Positions 42,955-52,212 of a stretch of DNA of 64,000 nucleotides are shown piece by piece (the stretch's first letter is position 1; each line of letters starts with the position of its first letter). Made by a program: the position numbers and the translations under genes. Origin of the DNA: Ramlibacter albus (GTDB lineage Bacteria; Pseudomonadota; Gammaproteobacteria; Burkholderiales; Burkholderiaceae_C); NCBI RefSeq assembly GCF_014297445.1, contig NZ_JACORU010000010.1:124001-188000 (forward strand). Reading direction: 5' to 3'. The notes beneath the pieces were generated by a model. The model was not told the origin of the DNA. It was given only the letters and a program-made list of their open reading frames with translations, and did no database searches.

Positions 42955-43428
42955 ATGGCGATCAGCGTCCCCATCGAGCTGGGCTACGAATTCGAGGTCA
43001 AGGGCAAGTACGACGACGTCTTCGGCGTCCTGTCGGACGTGCCCACCTCGGTGTCGCACTTCCCCAAGGTGGACAAGCTCACCGACATGGGCGACGGCGT
43101 GTACAAGTGGGAGATGCAGAAGGTGGGCACCGCGCAGGTGAACATCCAGACGGTCTACGCCAGCAAGTACACGAGCGACAAGGCCAAGGGCACCGTCAAG
43201 TGGACGCCGGTCAAGGGCGTGGGCAACGCCCTCGTCGGCGGCAGCTGGAAGGTCAGCGACAACAAGGGCAAGTCCACCAAGGTGGTCCTGAAGATCGACG
43301 GCACGGTGGACGTGCCGCTGCCGGGGCTGATGAAGATGGTGGTGGAGCCCGTCGTCGCCGGCGAGTTCGAGAAACTCGTCGAGAAGTACATCGACAACCT
43401 CGTCAAGAGGTTCGGCGGCGAGGTCTAG
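42955..43428 (+). CDS. SRPBCC-family protein
   Basis: 157 residues. A START-like beta-alpha fold is suggested by IELGYEFEVKGKYDDVFGVLSDVP at the N-terminus and a long C-terminal helix FEKLVEKYIDNLVKRFGG. The family includes CoxG and polyketide cyclases and binds hydrophobic ligands in a cavity; the ligand here is unknown. GAGGAG lies upstream of the ATG. The TAG stop overlaps the opposing esterase stop in CTAG. Confidence 0.82.
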   Translation: MAISVPIELGYEFEVKGKYDDVFGVLSDVPTSVSHFPKVDKLTDMGDGVYKWEMQKVGTAQVNIQTVYASKYTSDKAKGTVKWTPVKGVGNALVGGSWKVSDNKGKSTKVVLKIDGTVDVPLPGLMKMVVEPVVAGEFEKLVEKYIDNLVKRFGGEV

Positions 43429-44093
43429 GCTTTCAACACGCGATTGAGGAAAGCCTCCAGGTCGCGGATCTCCTCCATGCACACCGAGTGCCCCATCGGG
43501 TACTCGTGCCACTCCACGTCGTAGCCGAGCGCGCGCAGCTGGTCGCGCGACTGCAGGCCGCGTTCGAACACCACGATTTCGTCCTGGGTGCCATGCGCGA
43601 GGAAGATCGGCGTCTTCGCGTTCGCCGGGCTGCGCTCGGCCGCCGTCTGCGCGGCGAGCGGCAGGTAGCCTGACATTCCCACGATCCCAGCCAGCGCCTG
43701 CGCATGGCGCACGCCGGTCATCAGCGCCATCGCGCAACCCTGCGAGAAGCCCGCGACCACGATGCGGTTCGCGGCGATCCCGCGCTCCTTCTCGTGGGCG
43801 ATCAGCTGCTCCACGATCGCCAGCGATTCACGCAACCCCGCTTCATCCTGCCGGCCCGTACTCTCCGTGCCGAGGATGTCGTACCACGCGCGCATGCGGT
43901 AGCCGCCGTTGATCGTCACCGGCCGCACCGGCGCGCTCGGGAACACGTAGCGCACCGGGCCCACGGCCGAGAGGTCCGTCTCCTGCGCAACCGGCACGAA
44001 GTCGTTGCCATCCGCGCCCAGGCCGTGGAGGATGATCACCGACGCGGTGGGCGACTCGCCCGTCGCTGCTTCCAGCGTTTCGATCTCTGCCAT
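43425..44093 (-). CDS. Alpha/beta hydrolase, carboxylesterase/phospholipase type
   Basis: 222 residues, complete for the carboxylesterase 2 group. LHGLGADGNDF is the oxyanion region, GFSQG contains the nucleophile Ser, HGTQDEIV the Asp, and MGHSVCMEEI the His. The family hydrolyses short esters or lysophospholipids. Cytosolic, no signal peptide. The ATG of MAEIETLEA is used; a longer frame enters the upstream intergenic region. A short divergent gap leads to the S30AE gene. Confidence 0.9.
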   Translation of the reverse strand: MAEIETLEAATGESPTASVIILHGLGADGNDFVPVAQETDLSAVGPVRYVFPSAPVRPVTINGGYRMRAWYDILGTESTGRQDEAGLRESLAIVEQLIAHEKERGIAANRIVVAGFSQGCAMALMTGVRHAQALAGIVGMSGYLPLAAQTAAERSPANAKTPIFLAHGTQDEIVVFERGLQSRDQLRALGYDVEWHEYPMGHSVCMEEIRDLEAFLNRVLKA

Positions 44094-44215
44094 CCATGGA
44101 GCATAAACCTCCCGCGCAAGGGACGTCCGACAACCCAAGGCATCGCGTCCGACTTGCTTTGCAGCCCGGCCGCGCCAAACTGCAAGCAAACACTCCAAGC
44201 GAAAGGACGCACCTC

Positions 44216-44578
44216 ATGTACGTCGAAGTCAACACCAGCAACGGCATCGAGAACAAGGAAACCCTGCAGCGCTGGGCCACGGATTACCTGAACGAACACC
44301 TCGCGAAGTACGCACAGGACGTGACGACCGTCGAAGTGCAGCTGACGGACGAGAACCACGTCAAGGGCGGCAACGACAAGCGCTGCATGCTGGAAGCGCG
44401 CCTGCCCGGCCGCACGCCGGTCGCCGTGACCAACATCGCCGTCAACCAGGACTTGGCCTTCCGCGGCGCCGCCGAGAAGCTCGATCGTGCCCTCGAGCAC
44501 GCACTGGGCAAGCTCGATCGCGAACACCGCGACCGGGAAAGCATCCGCAAGGACGCGAGCGTGCTCCCGGGCCAGTAA
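44216..44578 (+). CDS. S30AE/HPF-like ribosome-associated protein
   Basis: 120 residues. YVEVNTSNGIENKETLQRWATDYLNEHLAKY followed by TTVEVQLTDENHVKGG and a C-terminal helix with repeated Arg/Glu matches the sigma-54 modulation/HPF fold, though divergent. HPF proteins bind the 30S subunit and promote hibernation in stationary phase. GAAAGGA lies upstream of the ATG. A strong terminator follows, so this is the last gene of its transcript. Confidence 0.82.
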   Translation: MYVEVNTSNGIENKETLQRWATDYLNEHLAKYAQDVTTVEVQLTDENHVKGGNDKRCMLEARLPGRTPVAVTNIAVNQDLAFRGAAEKLDRALEHALGKLDREHRDRESIRKDASVLPGQ

Positions 44579-44614
44579 AAGAGTCGCCCGTCCCGGGCTT
44601 CGGCGTCTTTTTTG
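44575..44614 (+). terminator. Rho-independent terminator after the S30AE gene
   Basis: AAAAGA pairs with TCTTTT around an inner GCCCG/CGGGC stem with a 3-base loop, and the pairing ends in a six-T run at 44608-44613. It immediately follows the TAA stop. Confidence 0.8.
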
Positions 44615-44741
44615 TTGCCGATTGTGAATAAATCGGCGGCAGCCCTCCACAGCCGAGCCTGCTCCTGACAACATGTGCCGGCCGCTTGCGCAGCGGCTTC
44701 TCGCTGCGCGGCAAGGCGAACTCAACTTTAAGGAGCAGCGA

Positions 44742-45098
44742 ATGGGATCGATGAAGAAATTCACCTGCCGGGTACTGGTCGTCTCCACGTTGATGTTGTC
44801 GTTCACCACCGCGAAGGCGGGGCTGATCGGCGTCGAGCAGGCGGCCGCCAACACGGCGCCCACCGAGCGCGCGATGGTGCTGGCCGCGCTGGACCGCGCC
44901 GAAGTCTCCGGCCAGCTGCTGGCCGCGGGCGTGGACCCCAACGCTGCCCGTGCGCGCGTCAACGCCATGACCGACACCGAAGTGCAGGCCATGGTGCAGG
45001 ACATGCAGAACGCACCGGCGGGCGCCATGTCCGGCTGGGGCTGGGCCGCGGTCATCATCGTGATCGGCCTGATCTGGTACATGTCGATGCGCAAGTAA
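44742..45098 (+). CDS. PA2779-family exported protein
   Basis: 118 residues. Signal/anchor at the N-terminus, then AAANTAPTERAMVLAALDRAEVSGQLLAAGVDPNAARARVNAMTD-type text and a C-terminal membrane segment (WGWAAVIIVIGLIWYMSMRK). The family is named after P. aeruginosa PA2779 and is nearly always next to a PA2778-type peptidase, as here. AAGGAG lies 6 bases before the ATG. Function unknown; inner-membrane location. Confidence 0.85.
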   Translation: MGSMKKFTCRVLVVSTLMLSFTTAKAGLIGVEQAAANTAPTERAMVLAALDRAEVSGQLLAAGVDPNAARARVNAMTDTEVQAMVQDMQNAPAGAMSGWGWAAVIIVIGLIWYMSMRK

Positions 45099-45108
45099 GC
45101 GCCGCCGC

Positions 45109-46107
45109 ATGACGCACGTCACCCGCAGTCCTTCCTGGCGTCGCGTCCTGCGCACCGCCGGCACCCTGCTTGCGGCAGCGGTGCTCGGCGGCTGCGCAGC
45201 CCTCAACCCGCTCGTTCCGCAGACGGTGCAGTTGCGCACCGAATGGCCGCAAGGCGTGCCGCAGCAGGTGGAACTGGCGCAGGTGCCCTTCCACGCCCAG
45301 GACGATTACCAGTGCGGCCCGGCCTCGCTCGCCATGGCGCTGCAATGGGCCGGCGTGCAGCCGTCGCTGCCGCAGCTGATCGAACAGGTGTGGCTGCCGT
45401 CGCGCAAGGGCAGCCTGCAACTGGAGATGCTCGCCACGCCGCGCCGCTACGGCCGCGTGTCGTACCGCCTCTCACCGAGTTATGCCGACCTGCTGCGCGA
45501 AGTCGCGGCGGGCAACCCCGTCATCGTGCTTCAGGACGTGGGCACGATGTTCACGCAGTGGCACTACGCCGTCGTGAACGGCTTCGACTACGCCAGTGGC
45601 ACGGTCTACCTCCGCTCGGGCACGGACCCGCGGCAGGAGATGCCCTTCTCCTACTTCGAGCGCACGTGGATGAAGGGCGGCTACTGGGCCATGGTCGTCA
45701 TGCCGCCCGACAAGGTGGCCGCCACCGCCACGCCGGAGCGTTGGCTCGAGGCCGTGATCGCGATGTCACGCGTGGGGGACGCGGCCGGCGCAACACGCGC
45801 GTACGACGCGATGCTCGCGCGCTGGCCCGACAACCTGGCGGCGTCCATCGGCCTGGCGAACCAGTTGCACGGCGCGGGCAAGCTCGAAGACGCGGCCGTG
45901 GTGCTGCGCCGCGCGCTCGCGCGTGACCCGCGCTCGGTGATCTTGCGCAACAACCTCGCGCAGACGCTCTCGGACCTCGGGCAGCACTTCGAGGCGCTCA
46001 AGGTGCTGGAGCCGGTGTCGACCGATGCGACCGCGCCCTTCGCGGCCGAAATCAAGGCGACGCGCCAGCTGATCCTCGGGCGCCTGCAGGCTCGCGCGTC
46101 ATCGTAG
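45109..46107 (+). CDS. PA2778-family C39-like cysteine peptidase lipoprotein with TPR region
   Basis: 332 residues. The lipobox LGGCAAL indicates a lipoprotein. The C39-like peptidase domain (about 55-200) has DDYQCGPASLAMAL with the catalytic Cys and WHYAVVNGF with the His. Residues about 215-330 are TPR-like helices (AAVVLRRALARDPRSVILRNNLAQTLSDLGQ). It pairs with PA2779, 10 bases upstream. The target is unknown. Its 3' end overlaps the opposing beta-lactamase-family gene by 9 bases. Confidence 0.87.
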   Translation: MTHVTRSPSWRRVLRTAGTLLAAAVLGGCAALNPLVPQTVQLRTEWPQGVPQQVELAQVPFHAQDDYQCGPASLAMALQWAGVQPSLPQLIEQVWLPSRKGSLQLEMLATPRRYGRVSYRLSPSYADLLREVAAGNPVIVLQDVGTMFTQWHYAVVNGFDYASGTVYLRSGTDPRQEMPFSYFERTWMKGGYWAMVVMPPDKVAATATPERWLEAVIAMSRVGDAAGATRAYDAMLARWPDNLAASIGLANQLHGAGKLEDAAVVLRRALARDPRSVILRNNLAQTLSDLGQHFEALKVLEPVSTDATAPFAAEIKATRQLILGRLQARASS

Positions 46108-47148
46108 GGCGTTGGCAACCCGGGTCACGAAACCGGGCGACCTTGCCGGGTCGATCCACCGCACCACCGCCACCAGGCCGTTCTCCGGGTCGATCCACGT
46201 GTAGTGCCCGCCGGCGCCCACCATGAACCAGCTGTCGCGAGAGGCATCCGCGAACATGCGCCCATCGCGATTGAGCCACGTGAGCCAGCCGTAGAACGGC
46301 GCGACCTCGCCGGGCTGCTGCATGCGCTGCACCCACTCGCGCGGCACGAGCTGCGTGCCCGCGTGCACGCCGCCATCCAGCAGCAACTGCCCGATGCGCG
46401 CCTGGTCGCGCGCGCTGATCGACACGCCCGCGCCCCAGTGCGTGCCACCGGGCACCGACTGCATGCGCTTGCCGTCGATCTCCACCCACGCGTCGTCGTA
46501 ACCGGCCCAGCGGAAGTTCTCGCCGCCGCCGAGCGGGCGCAGGATCGTCTCGAGGAACACCTCGGGCAGCGGCCTGCGGAACAAATGCAGCAAGGCCAGC
46601 GACAGCTGGTTGATGCGCACGTCGTTGTATTCCCAGTGCGTGCCGGGCTCGTGCAGCTCGCGGCGCTCGCCCTTCTTCCCGGTGGGCGGCTTCGGGTCGT
46701 GCGACACGCGCCGGTTGTGCTCCACCTGGTCCGGCATGCCGAGGCAGGTGCCTTCCCACTCGCTCGTCTGCTCCAGCAAGTGCGCCCACGTGATCGCGCG
46801 GTTGTGCGGCGAGTCGAAGCCGATGCCGGGCAGGCGTTCGACCACGCGCTCGTCGGGGTCGAGCATGCCGCGCATGTGCGCGACACCGGCGAGCAGCGCG
46901 AGGTAGGTCTTCGCGACGCTGAACGTGAGGTCGGCTCGGTCGGGCTCGCCCCATGCCGCGACCTCCTCGCCGTTCAAGCGGATCACACCCGAGACGCCGC
47001 CGCGCGGATGCACCGGCCCGCGCAGGCGGTTGAACGGCGGCGGGTCGTCGTGGTGCACGCCCCAGCGCGCGGGTTCGGCCGCGGGGTCGCGCGGCCACGG
47101 CACTTCATGCGATTGCGCGTACTCGATGGCTTCACTGAACTGCTTCAT
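46099..47148 (-). CDS. Beta-lactamase-family serine hydrolase
   Basis: 349 residues, no signal peptide. Class C/penicillin-binding-like motifs: SVAK (SxxK nucleophile and base) at about 76 and EYND near 173 in place of YxN. The family includes esterases and DD-peptidase relatives; actual beta-lactam hydrolysis is unlikely without export. A cytosolic esterase is plausible. Divergent from the Nudix gene with 22 bases between starts. Confidence 0.83.
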   Translation of the reverse strand: MKQFSEAIEYAQSHEVPWPRDPAAEPARWGVHHDDPPPFNRLRGPVHPRGGVSGVIRLNGEEVAAWGEPDRADLTFSVAKTYLALLAGVAHMRGMLDPDERVVERLPGIGFDSPHNRAITWAHLLEQTSEWEGTCLGMPDQVEHNRRVSHDPKPPTGKKGERRELHEPGTHWEYNDVRINQLSLALLHLFRRPLPEVFLETILRPLGGGENFRWAGYDDAWVEIDGKRMQSVPGGTHWGAGVSISARDQARIGQLLLDGGVHAGTQLVPREWVQRMQQPGEVAPFYGWLTWLNRDGRMFADASRDSWFMVGAGGHYTWIDPENGLVAVVRWIDPARSPGFVTRVANALR

Positions 47149-47170
47149 GCCTGCATGTTAGCCTTGGGCC

Positions 47171-48040
47171 ATGGAACCGCATGGCGACCCGCTGAACATG
47201 CCTGCACTGCCGTCGGCGACGGTGGTGATGCTGCGCGACGGCGGCGCCGGGCTTGAAGTCTTTCTGCTCAAGCGCCACGGCCTTTCGGACGTGCTCGGGG
47301 GCGCCTATGTCTTCCCGGGCGGCAAGCTCGACCGCGAAGACGTGGAGCTGGTGGACCGCCTCGACACCGCACCGCAGCAGCTGCACGATGCGCTCGGCGA
47401 GCCCGGCCTGCAGGCGGAGGAAGCATCGGGCCTCTTCGTCGCCGCGATGCGCGAAGCCTTCGAGGAAACCGGCGTGCTGTTTGCCGACGTGGATGCCGCG
47501 CGAGCCGAAACCGCGTGGCGCTCGCTGCGCGAAGGCTTCCACTTCGCCGACGTGGTGGAGAACCTCGACCTGCGCCTGCTCGCGAGCTGCATCGCGCCGT
47601 GGTCGCGCTGGATCACGCCCGTGGTGGGCGGCGTCGTGCGCAAGCGCTTCGACACGCGCTTCTTCGTGGCGGCCGTGCCCGAGGGCCAGCAGCCGCGCCA
47701 CGACAACCATGAAGCCACCGAAAGCACGTGGCTTTCCCCGCGCGTGGCCCTGCAGCAGTACTGGGACGGCGAGATCCAGCTCGCGCCGCCGCAGATCATG
47801 AGCCTGGCGCAGCTCGCACGCCACGCGGACGTCGCAAGCGTGCTCGCCGGTGCGCGCAGCCGCAAGCCGCCGACCATCCAGCCCGAACCCATCGAGACGG
47901 GCGATGGCGTGCGCGTGATCTGCTACCCCGGCGACGAGCGCCACTCCGTGCGCGAGCGCGCCCTGCTGGGCCCCACGCGCCTCGCGTGGCGCAACAAGCG
48001 CTTCGAGCCCGATGGCGGCTTCGACGCGCTGTTCAGCTGA
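47171..48040 (+). CDS. Nudix hydrolase, NUDT19-like
   Basis: 289 residues. VFPGGKLD begins the Nudix box, but a long insert separates it from AAMREAFEETGVLF, the REUxEExGU half; this split box is typical of NUDT19-like acyl-CoA diphosphatases. N-terminus SATVVMLRDGGAGLEVFLLKR is the usual first strand. Probable role: hydrolysis of CoA derivatives. Two ATGs (47171 and 47198) are possible; the first is kept. Bases 48041-48265 downstream hold no gene that I can support. Confidence 0.85.
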   Translation: MEPHGDPLNMPALPSATVVMLRDGGAGLEVFLLKRHGLSDVLGGAYVFPGGKLDREDVELVDRLDTAPQQLHDALGEPGLQAEEASGLFVAAMREAFEETGVLFADVDAARAETAWRSLREGFHFADVVENLDLRLLASCIAPWSRWITPVVGGVVRKRFDTRFFVAAVPEGQQPRHDNHEATESTWLSPRVALQQYWDGEIQLAPPQIMSLAQLARHADVASVLAGARSRKPPTIQPEPIETGDGVRVICYPGDERHSVRERALLGPTRLAWRNKRFEPDGGFDALFS

Positions 48041-48265
48041 CCGGCCCACAGTTCCGCTCGAACGCAACCTACAGCGGCACGCGCCGCATGCCTGCGGGGC
48101 GGCATCGCGCGCTTGCGCACACTCGATCCCAAGCCAGACGGGTGACCGCGCTACGAGACAGGTACCGCTCCGATCCGCCTCCGCAGCGATCGGCACCGGA
48201 CATTGTCCAGCGGCCCCGGCTGGTGCTCGCGGGCTCTTGGCCGCGAGCCGACCAGGAGTAACCGA

Positions 48266-48397
48266 ATGACCCCGATGATGATGCGCTTCATGGTGCTGGC
48301 GGCGGCCCTCGCGATGGCGTCGATGCAGATGAAGGCGCGCGCGGAGGTTGCCTCAGAAGCGACTGCGGCGCATCCCACGCTGTCATGCCGGGCTTGA
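48266..48397 (+). CDS. Short secreted-peptide gene ending inside a REP-like repeat
   Basis: 43 residues: a Met-rich signal-like stretch (MTPMMMRFMVLAAALAMASMQ) then KARAEVASEAT. AGGAG lies 7 bases before the ATG, so initiation is plausible. The last 5 codons and the TGA lie in an inverted repeat, so the original gene was probably longer and cut off by the repeat. Low certainty that it is expressed. Confidence 0.4.
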   Translation: MTPMMMRFMVLAAALAMASMQMKARAEVASEATAAHPTLSCRA

Positions 48398-48451
48398 CCC
48401 GGCATCCATGCTGGTGCGCCGCGATGGATCCCGGGTCCAGCCCGGGATGAC
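48382..48451. repeat. REP-like inverted repeat
   Basis: Two arms of about 30 bases (48382-48412 and 48421-48451) are imperfect inverted copies; each contains an inner small palindrome (CCGGGCTTGACCCGG and CCCGGGTCCAGCCCGGG). This design matches dispersed extragenic palindromes common in Proteobacteria, often between convergent genes. One copy is seen in the window. It can fold into a cruciform or a bidirectional terminator. Confidence 0.75.
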
Positions 48452-48457
48452 CGCTCG

Positions 48458-48802
48458 TTAGCCGCGATCGCGCTTGGCCTTCCTGGCCTTCTTCTTCGAC
48501 TTCCCGCCCGACGCCTTCATCGTCTTGCCGGTGTCCGAACCCGCGGACGCCGTCGGCGTGCTGCCGGTGGTACCCGCGCCCATGCTCGTGCCCGCACCCG
48601 TGGTGGTCGAACCACGCGTGGCCGTGCTGCCGCCCGCCGGCGTGCCGGTGGTGCCCATCGGCGTGGCCTGCGAGCTCTGCTGGCCCGCGCCGACCGCGGG
48701 GTTGGTCACGTTCGCGTTGGGCGGGTTGCCCTGCGCGAGCGCCACCCCGAACACGGCCGCGAGCGCCGCGGCCAGCGCACCCTTGATGAATTTCGTGCTC
48801 AT
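48458..48802 (-). CDS. Secreted low-complexity protein with basic tail
   Basis: 114 residues. Signal peptide MSTKFIKGALAAALAAVFGVALA with cleavage before QGNPP. The mature part is Gly/Thr/Ser/Ala-rich (GGSTATRGSTTTGAGTSMGAGTTG) and ends in a strongly basic GKSKKKARKAKRDRG. AAGGAG lies 8 bases before the ATG. The family is unknown; the layout resembles proteobacterial periplasmic proteins with Lys-rich ends. Its stop lies 6 bases from the REP-like element. Confidence 0.72.
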   Translation of the reverse strand: MSTKFIKGALAAALAAVFGVALAQGNPPNANVTNPAVGAGQQSSQATPMGTTGTPAGGSTATRGSTTTGAGTSMGAGTTGSTPTASAGSDTGKTMKASGGKSKKKARKAKRDRG

Positions 48803-48941
48803 TCTCGAAGCTCCTTTTTGACGGTGATACCGGCCGGCGGACATCGCCGGCTGGAGCCAAGGCTAGGTTGAGCCAGCCACCGCAACGTCGGTGCGCGGCG
48901 GCTTGCAATGTGGGACTCGGCTGCCGCCGAGCTGCGTGTGC

Positions 48942-49529
48942 CTAGAGCCCGCGAAAGAGCTCGGAGATGCGGCTGGATTCGGGCATCACGTAGACCATGC
49001 TGCGGCCGGAGCCGAGGTAGCGTTGCACCACCTCCTCGTAGAAGGCCACCGGCACCACGACACAGCCCTCGGAGACGCGCTTGCCGTTGGCGCCCGGCAG
49101 CGCCAGGCGGTCCACGCGCGTCTTGAACGCACGGCCGGGGCGCAGCCGGTGGATCGCGAACGCGCTGTCGTAGTCCACCCAGACGACGTGCTCGCCCGTG
49201 TTGTTGATCCCGCCGAAGGAGACGAAGCGGCCCGCGGGCGTCGTGCGTTCGTCGGCGCGCACGGCGCCTTGCTGCGCACGCTCGCCGACCCCGGGCACGA
49301 TGTGGTCGCCCAAGGTGGCGCCGAGCAGGGCCGGCGACGAGCCGACGAGCCGCCCGCTCGAATCGAATACATGGAGTTGCGCTTCGCGCTTGTCGACGAT
49401 GGCGAACGGCAAGGCGCCGTGGTCGCCGTTGCTGCGGATCCACCGCATCAGGTCCTGCGCGGGCAGCGACATCGCCGAGGCGCCGGCCGCCAGCCAGAAA
49501 GAAAGCGCGCAAACAGCCGCGCGTAACAT
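48942..49529 (-). CDS. L,D-transpeptidase-like exported protein (short paralogue)
   Basis: 195 residues. Signal peptide MLRAAVCALSFWLAAGASA. The YkuD-like core has TTPAGRFVSFGG, IHRLRPG with the His, and GKRVSEGCVVVP with the nucleophile Cys; canonical enzymes have SHGC, here SEGC. L,D-transpeptidases cross-link peptidoglycan or anchor proteins. Paralogue of the next gene to the right. Confidence 0.8.
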   Translation of the reverse strand: MLRAAVCALSFWLAAGASAMSLPAQDLMRWIRSNGDHGALPFAIVDKREAQLHVFDSSGRLVGSSPALLGATLGDHIVPGVGERAQQGAVRADERTTPAGRFVSFGGINNTGEHVVWVDYDSAFAIHRLRPGRAFKTRVDRLALPGANGKRVSEGCVVVPVAFYEEVVQRYLGSGRSMVYVMPESSRISELFRGL

Positions 49530-49599
49530 CCGAGTCCCCTCTTGCCCGGCTCACGGCCGGGCTCAAGGGGCGGATGCTAGCGGCTGAGCCTGCGGTGCG

Positions 49600-50454
49600 T
49601 CAACCGGGCGCCCGGGCGGTCTCCGGCGCGCGTTGCGCCATCTGCAGGGGCGAAGTCACGTCGTAGGCCTTGAAGACCTCTTCCACGCTCTTCTTGTCGG
49701 GCAGGACGTAGATGATCGCGCCCGTGCTCTTCACCGTCGGCGCGAGCACTTTTTCGTAGAAAGGCTTCGGCAGGTTCACGCAGCCGTTGCTGATGCGGTT
49801 GTCGGTGTGCGTGGGGGAAGCCAGGCGTGCCGCGCGGTGCTCGTTGGGCAGGCCCTTGATCACGCGGTGCATCGACACGGCCAGGTCGTAGCTCACCCAC
49901 ACCACGTCCTGGTGGTGCGCGTTCATGCCCATCTCGGCGACGAAGCGGCCGGCGGGCGTGGTCTTCTCCCACTTCTTGAGCTGCGACAGCGGCTTGTCGC
50001 CGACGCCGGGCGTACTCTCGTCGCCGACCCATTCACCGAGCAGCGCGGGCGACGATGCCTTCAGCCGGCCCTGCGGGTCGAGCACGTACACGCGCGCCAT
50101 CTTCTTGTCGATGATGACCATCGAGCGCGCGCCGTTGTCGCGCGTGTGCAGCGCCCAGTTGGCGATCAGCTTCACGTCGGGCGACGGGGTCGTCTTGCCG
50201 AAGTCCGCCAGGCGCAGGCCGGGACTCGGCGGGGCCGCGGGTGCCTGCGGCGCCGCGGCCACCGGCGGCTGCGCGGGCGCCTGCTTCGGCGCGGTGACGA
50301 CCGGGCCGGGCGGCGTGGCCTGCTGCGCATGCCGCTGCTGCACCATGCGCAGCGGCACCACCAGCACCAGGATGCCCGCGCCGAGCAGCAGGCCCTTGCG
50401 CAGGGCGTCGAGGAACTCCGATCGTTCGGGGGCGGGTTCGTTGCGTCGTTTCAT
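49600..50454 (-). CDS. L,D-transpeptidase-like membrane-anchored protein (long paralogue)
   Basis: 284 residues. One transmembrane anchor at about 20-40, a Pro/Ala/Gln-rich linker (about 45-80), then a catalytic core similar to the shorter paralogue: TTPAGRFVAEMGMNAHHQD, SMHRVIKG with His and NRISNGCVNLP with Cys (SNGC). The linker suggests reach through the periplasm to peptidoglycan. The start is the ATG of MKRRNEPAPERSEF. The small 59-residue gene upstream is 20 bases away. Confidence 0.82.
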   Translation of the reverse strand: MKRRNEPAPERSEFLDALRKGLLLGAGILVLVVPLRMVQQRHAQQATPPGPVVTAPKQAPAQPPVAAAPQAPAAPPSPGLRLADFGKTTPSPDVKLIANWALHTRDNGARSMVIIDKKMARVYVLDPQGRLKASSPALLGEWVGDESTPGVGDKPLSQLKKWEKTTPAGRFVAEMGMNAHHQDVVWVSYDLAVSMHRVIKGLPNEHRAARLASPTHTDNRISNGCVNLPKPFYEKVLAPTVKSTGAIIYVLPDKKSVEEVFKAYDVTSPLQMAQRAPETARAPG

Positions 50455-50474
50455 GATCGCCGGTCTGTCGCACC

Positions 50475-50654
50475 TCAGTGTGTGGCGCCGGCGGTGGCCA
50501 CCGTTTCCTGGCACCACTGCTCGATCTGCAGCGCGGGGTCCGCGCACTCGCAGCCGAGCGCGAAGTCGGGGTCTTCGTCCCAACGCGCAGCCGCGTCGGC
50601 CAGCAGGACGGGGTTGTTGGCGGCGTGTGTGGGGGGTTGCAGCAGGTCGGGCAT
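50475..50654 (-). CDS. Small acidic protein of unknown function
   Basis: 59 residues: MPDLLQPPTHAANNPVLLAD, then RWDEDPDFALGCECADPALQIEQWCQ. Three Cys in the second half. CGGAG lies 6 bases before the chosen ATG; an in-frame ATG 26 bases upstream has none. No family recognised. The spacing to the transpeptidase gene (20 bases) suggests cotranscription. Confidence 0.55.
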   Translation of the reverse strand: MPDLLQPPTHAANNPVLLADAAARWDEDPDFALGCECADPALQIEQWCQETVATAGATH

Positions 50655-50745
50655 CGCTGGCTCCGCTGTGGACAAGTCATGCATTGTTTCGGCGCGTTGC
50701 CGCCGGGCGCATCCGAGCGCGCCGCCAAGTCGCGTAGGAGGGTGC

Positions 50746-51609
<864 letters not shown>

Positions 51610-51627
51610 GGGCTCCTATGATGGGCC

Positions 51628-51930
51628 ATGGCGGACGATGAAGTTGTGGGACGAGGGGAATTCGAGGTACGGATCGAGCCGCAGGGGCTCGTCTTCCGCG
51701 CAGCCAGCGGGCAGCCGGTGCTGGTCTCGGCGTACGCGGCCGGCATCGTGATGCCGAGTTCCTGCCGCAACGGCACGTGCCGCGCCTGCATGCGCAGGCT
51801 GCGCGCAGGCACGGTCACCTACCGCATCGAGTGGCCCGGCCTGCTGGCCGAGGAAAAGGACGAGGGCTGGATCCTGCCCTGCGTGGCTTACCCGCTGTCC
51901 GACCTGGTGCTCGACGGCACGGGGCTTTGA
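51628..51930 (+). CDS. Plant-type [2Fe-2S] ferredoxin
   Basis: 100 residues. Cluster ligands are SSCRNGTCRACM (C-x4-C-x2-C) and a distant Cys in ILPCVAYP, the plant/oxygenase-type pattern. It is small, cytosolic, an electron carrier. The partner is not adjacent; the Rieske oxygenase 12 kb away lacks a local reductase and could be a client (speculative). Confidence 0.9.
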   Translation: MADDEVVGRGEFEVRIEPQGLVFRAASGQPVLVSAYAAGIVMPSSCRNGTCRACMRRLRAGTVTYRIEWPGLLAEEKDEGWILPCVAYPLSDLVLDGTGL

Positions 51931-51931
51931 G

Positions 51932-52114
51932 CTAGTAATTTCCCGTGCGGTACGGGCTGCGCGGCACGTATTTGTGCTCGCCGTCGGGGATGGGTTCGGC
52001 GCGCGGGTCGGGGCGGCGGCGCGTGACGTTGGTGCCCTCACCGGGTTCGGCACGCGGCGCGGACCTGTCCTCGCCGGCCTGCGGCTTGGTTCGGTTGCGT
52101 CGGAAGAGCTTCAT
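51932..52114 (-). CDS. Small basic protein of unknown function
   Basis: 60 residues, Arg/Pro-rich: MKLFRRNRTKPQAGEDRSAP, then GEGTNVTRRRPDPRAEPIPDGEHKYVPRSPYRTGNY-like text. AAGG lies 8 bases before this ATG; a second ATG 6 bases upstream is too close to it. No family recognised. The stop lies one base after the ferredoxin stop. Confidence 0.55.
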   Translation of the reverse strand: MKLFRRNRTKPQAGEDRSAPRAEPGEGTNVTRRRPDPRAEPIPDGEHKYVPRSPYRTGNY

Positions 52115-52212
52115 GCGCATTACCTTAATCCGGCTCGCGTGCGCCGCGTGTAGGAGCCCCGCGAGGGGCGCGGCAACAGTTGCAACGCGGTGTGCCGCGT
52201 TAGCATCGCGGC

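Noticed and set aside
46099..47148. Annotation as an antibiotic-resistance beta-lactamase
   Set aside because: No signal peptide is present and the motifs fit the broad esterase/PBP-like family; resistance cannot be supported.
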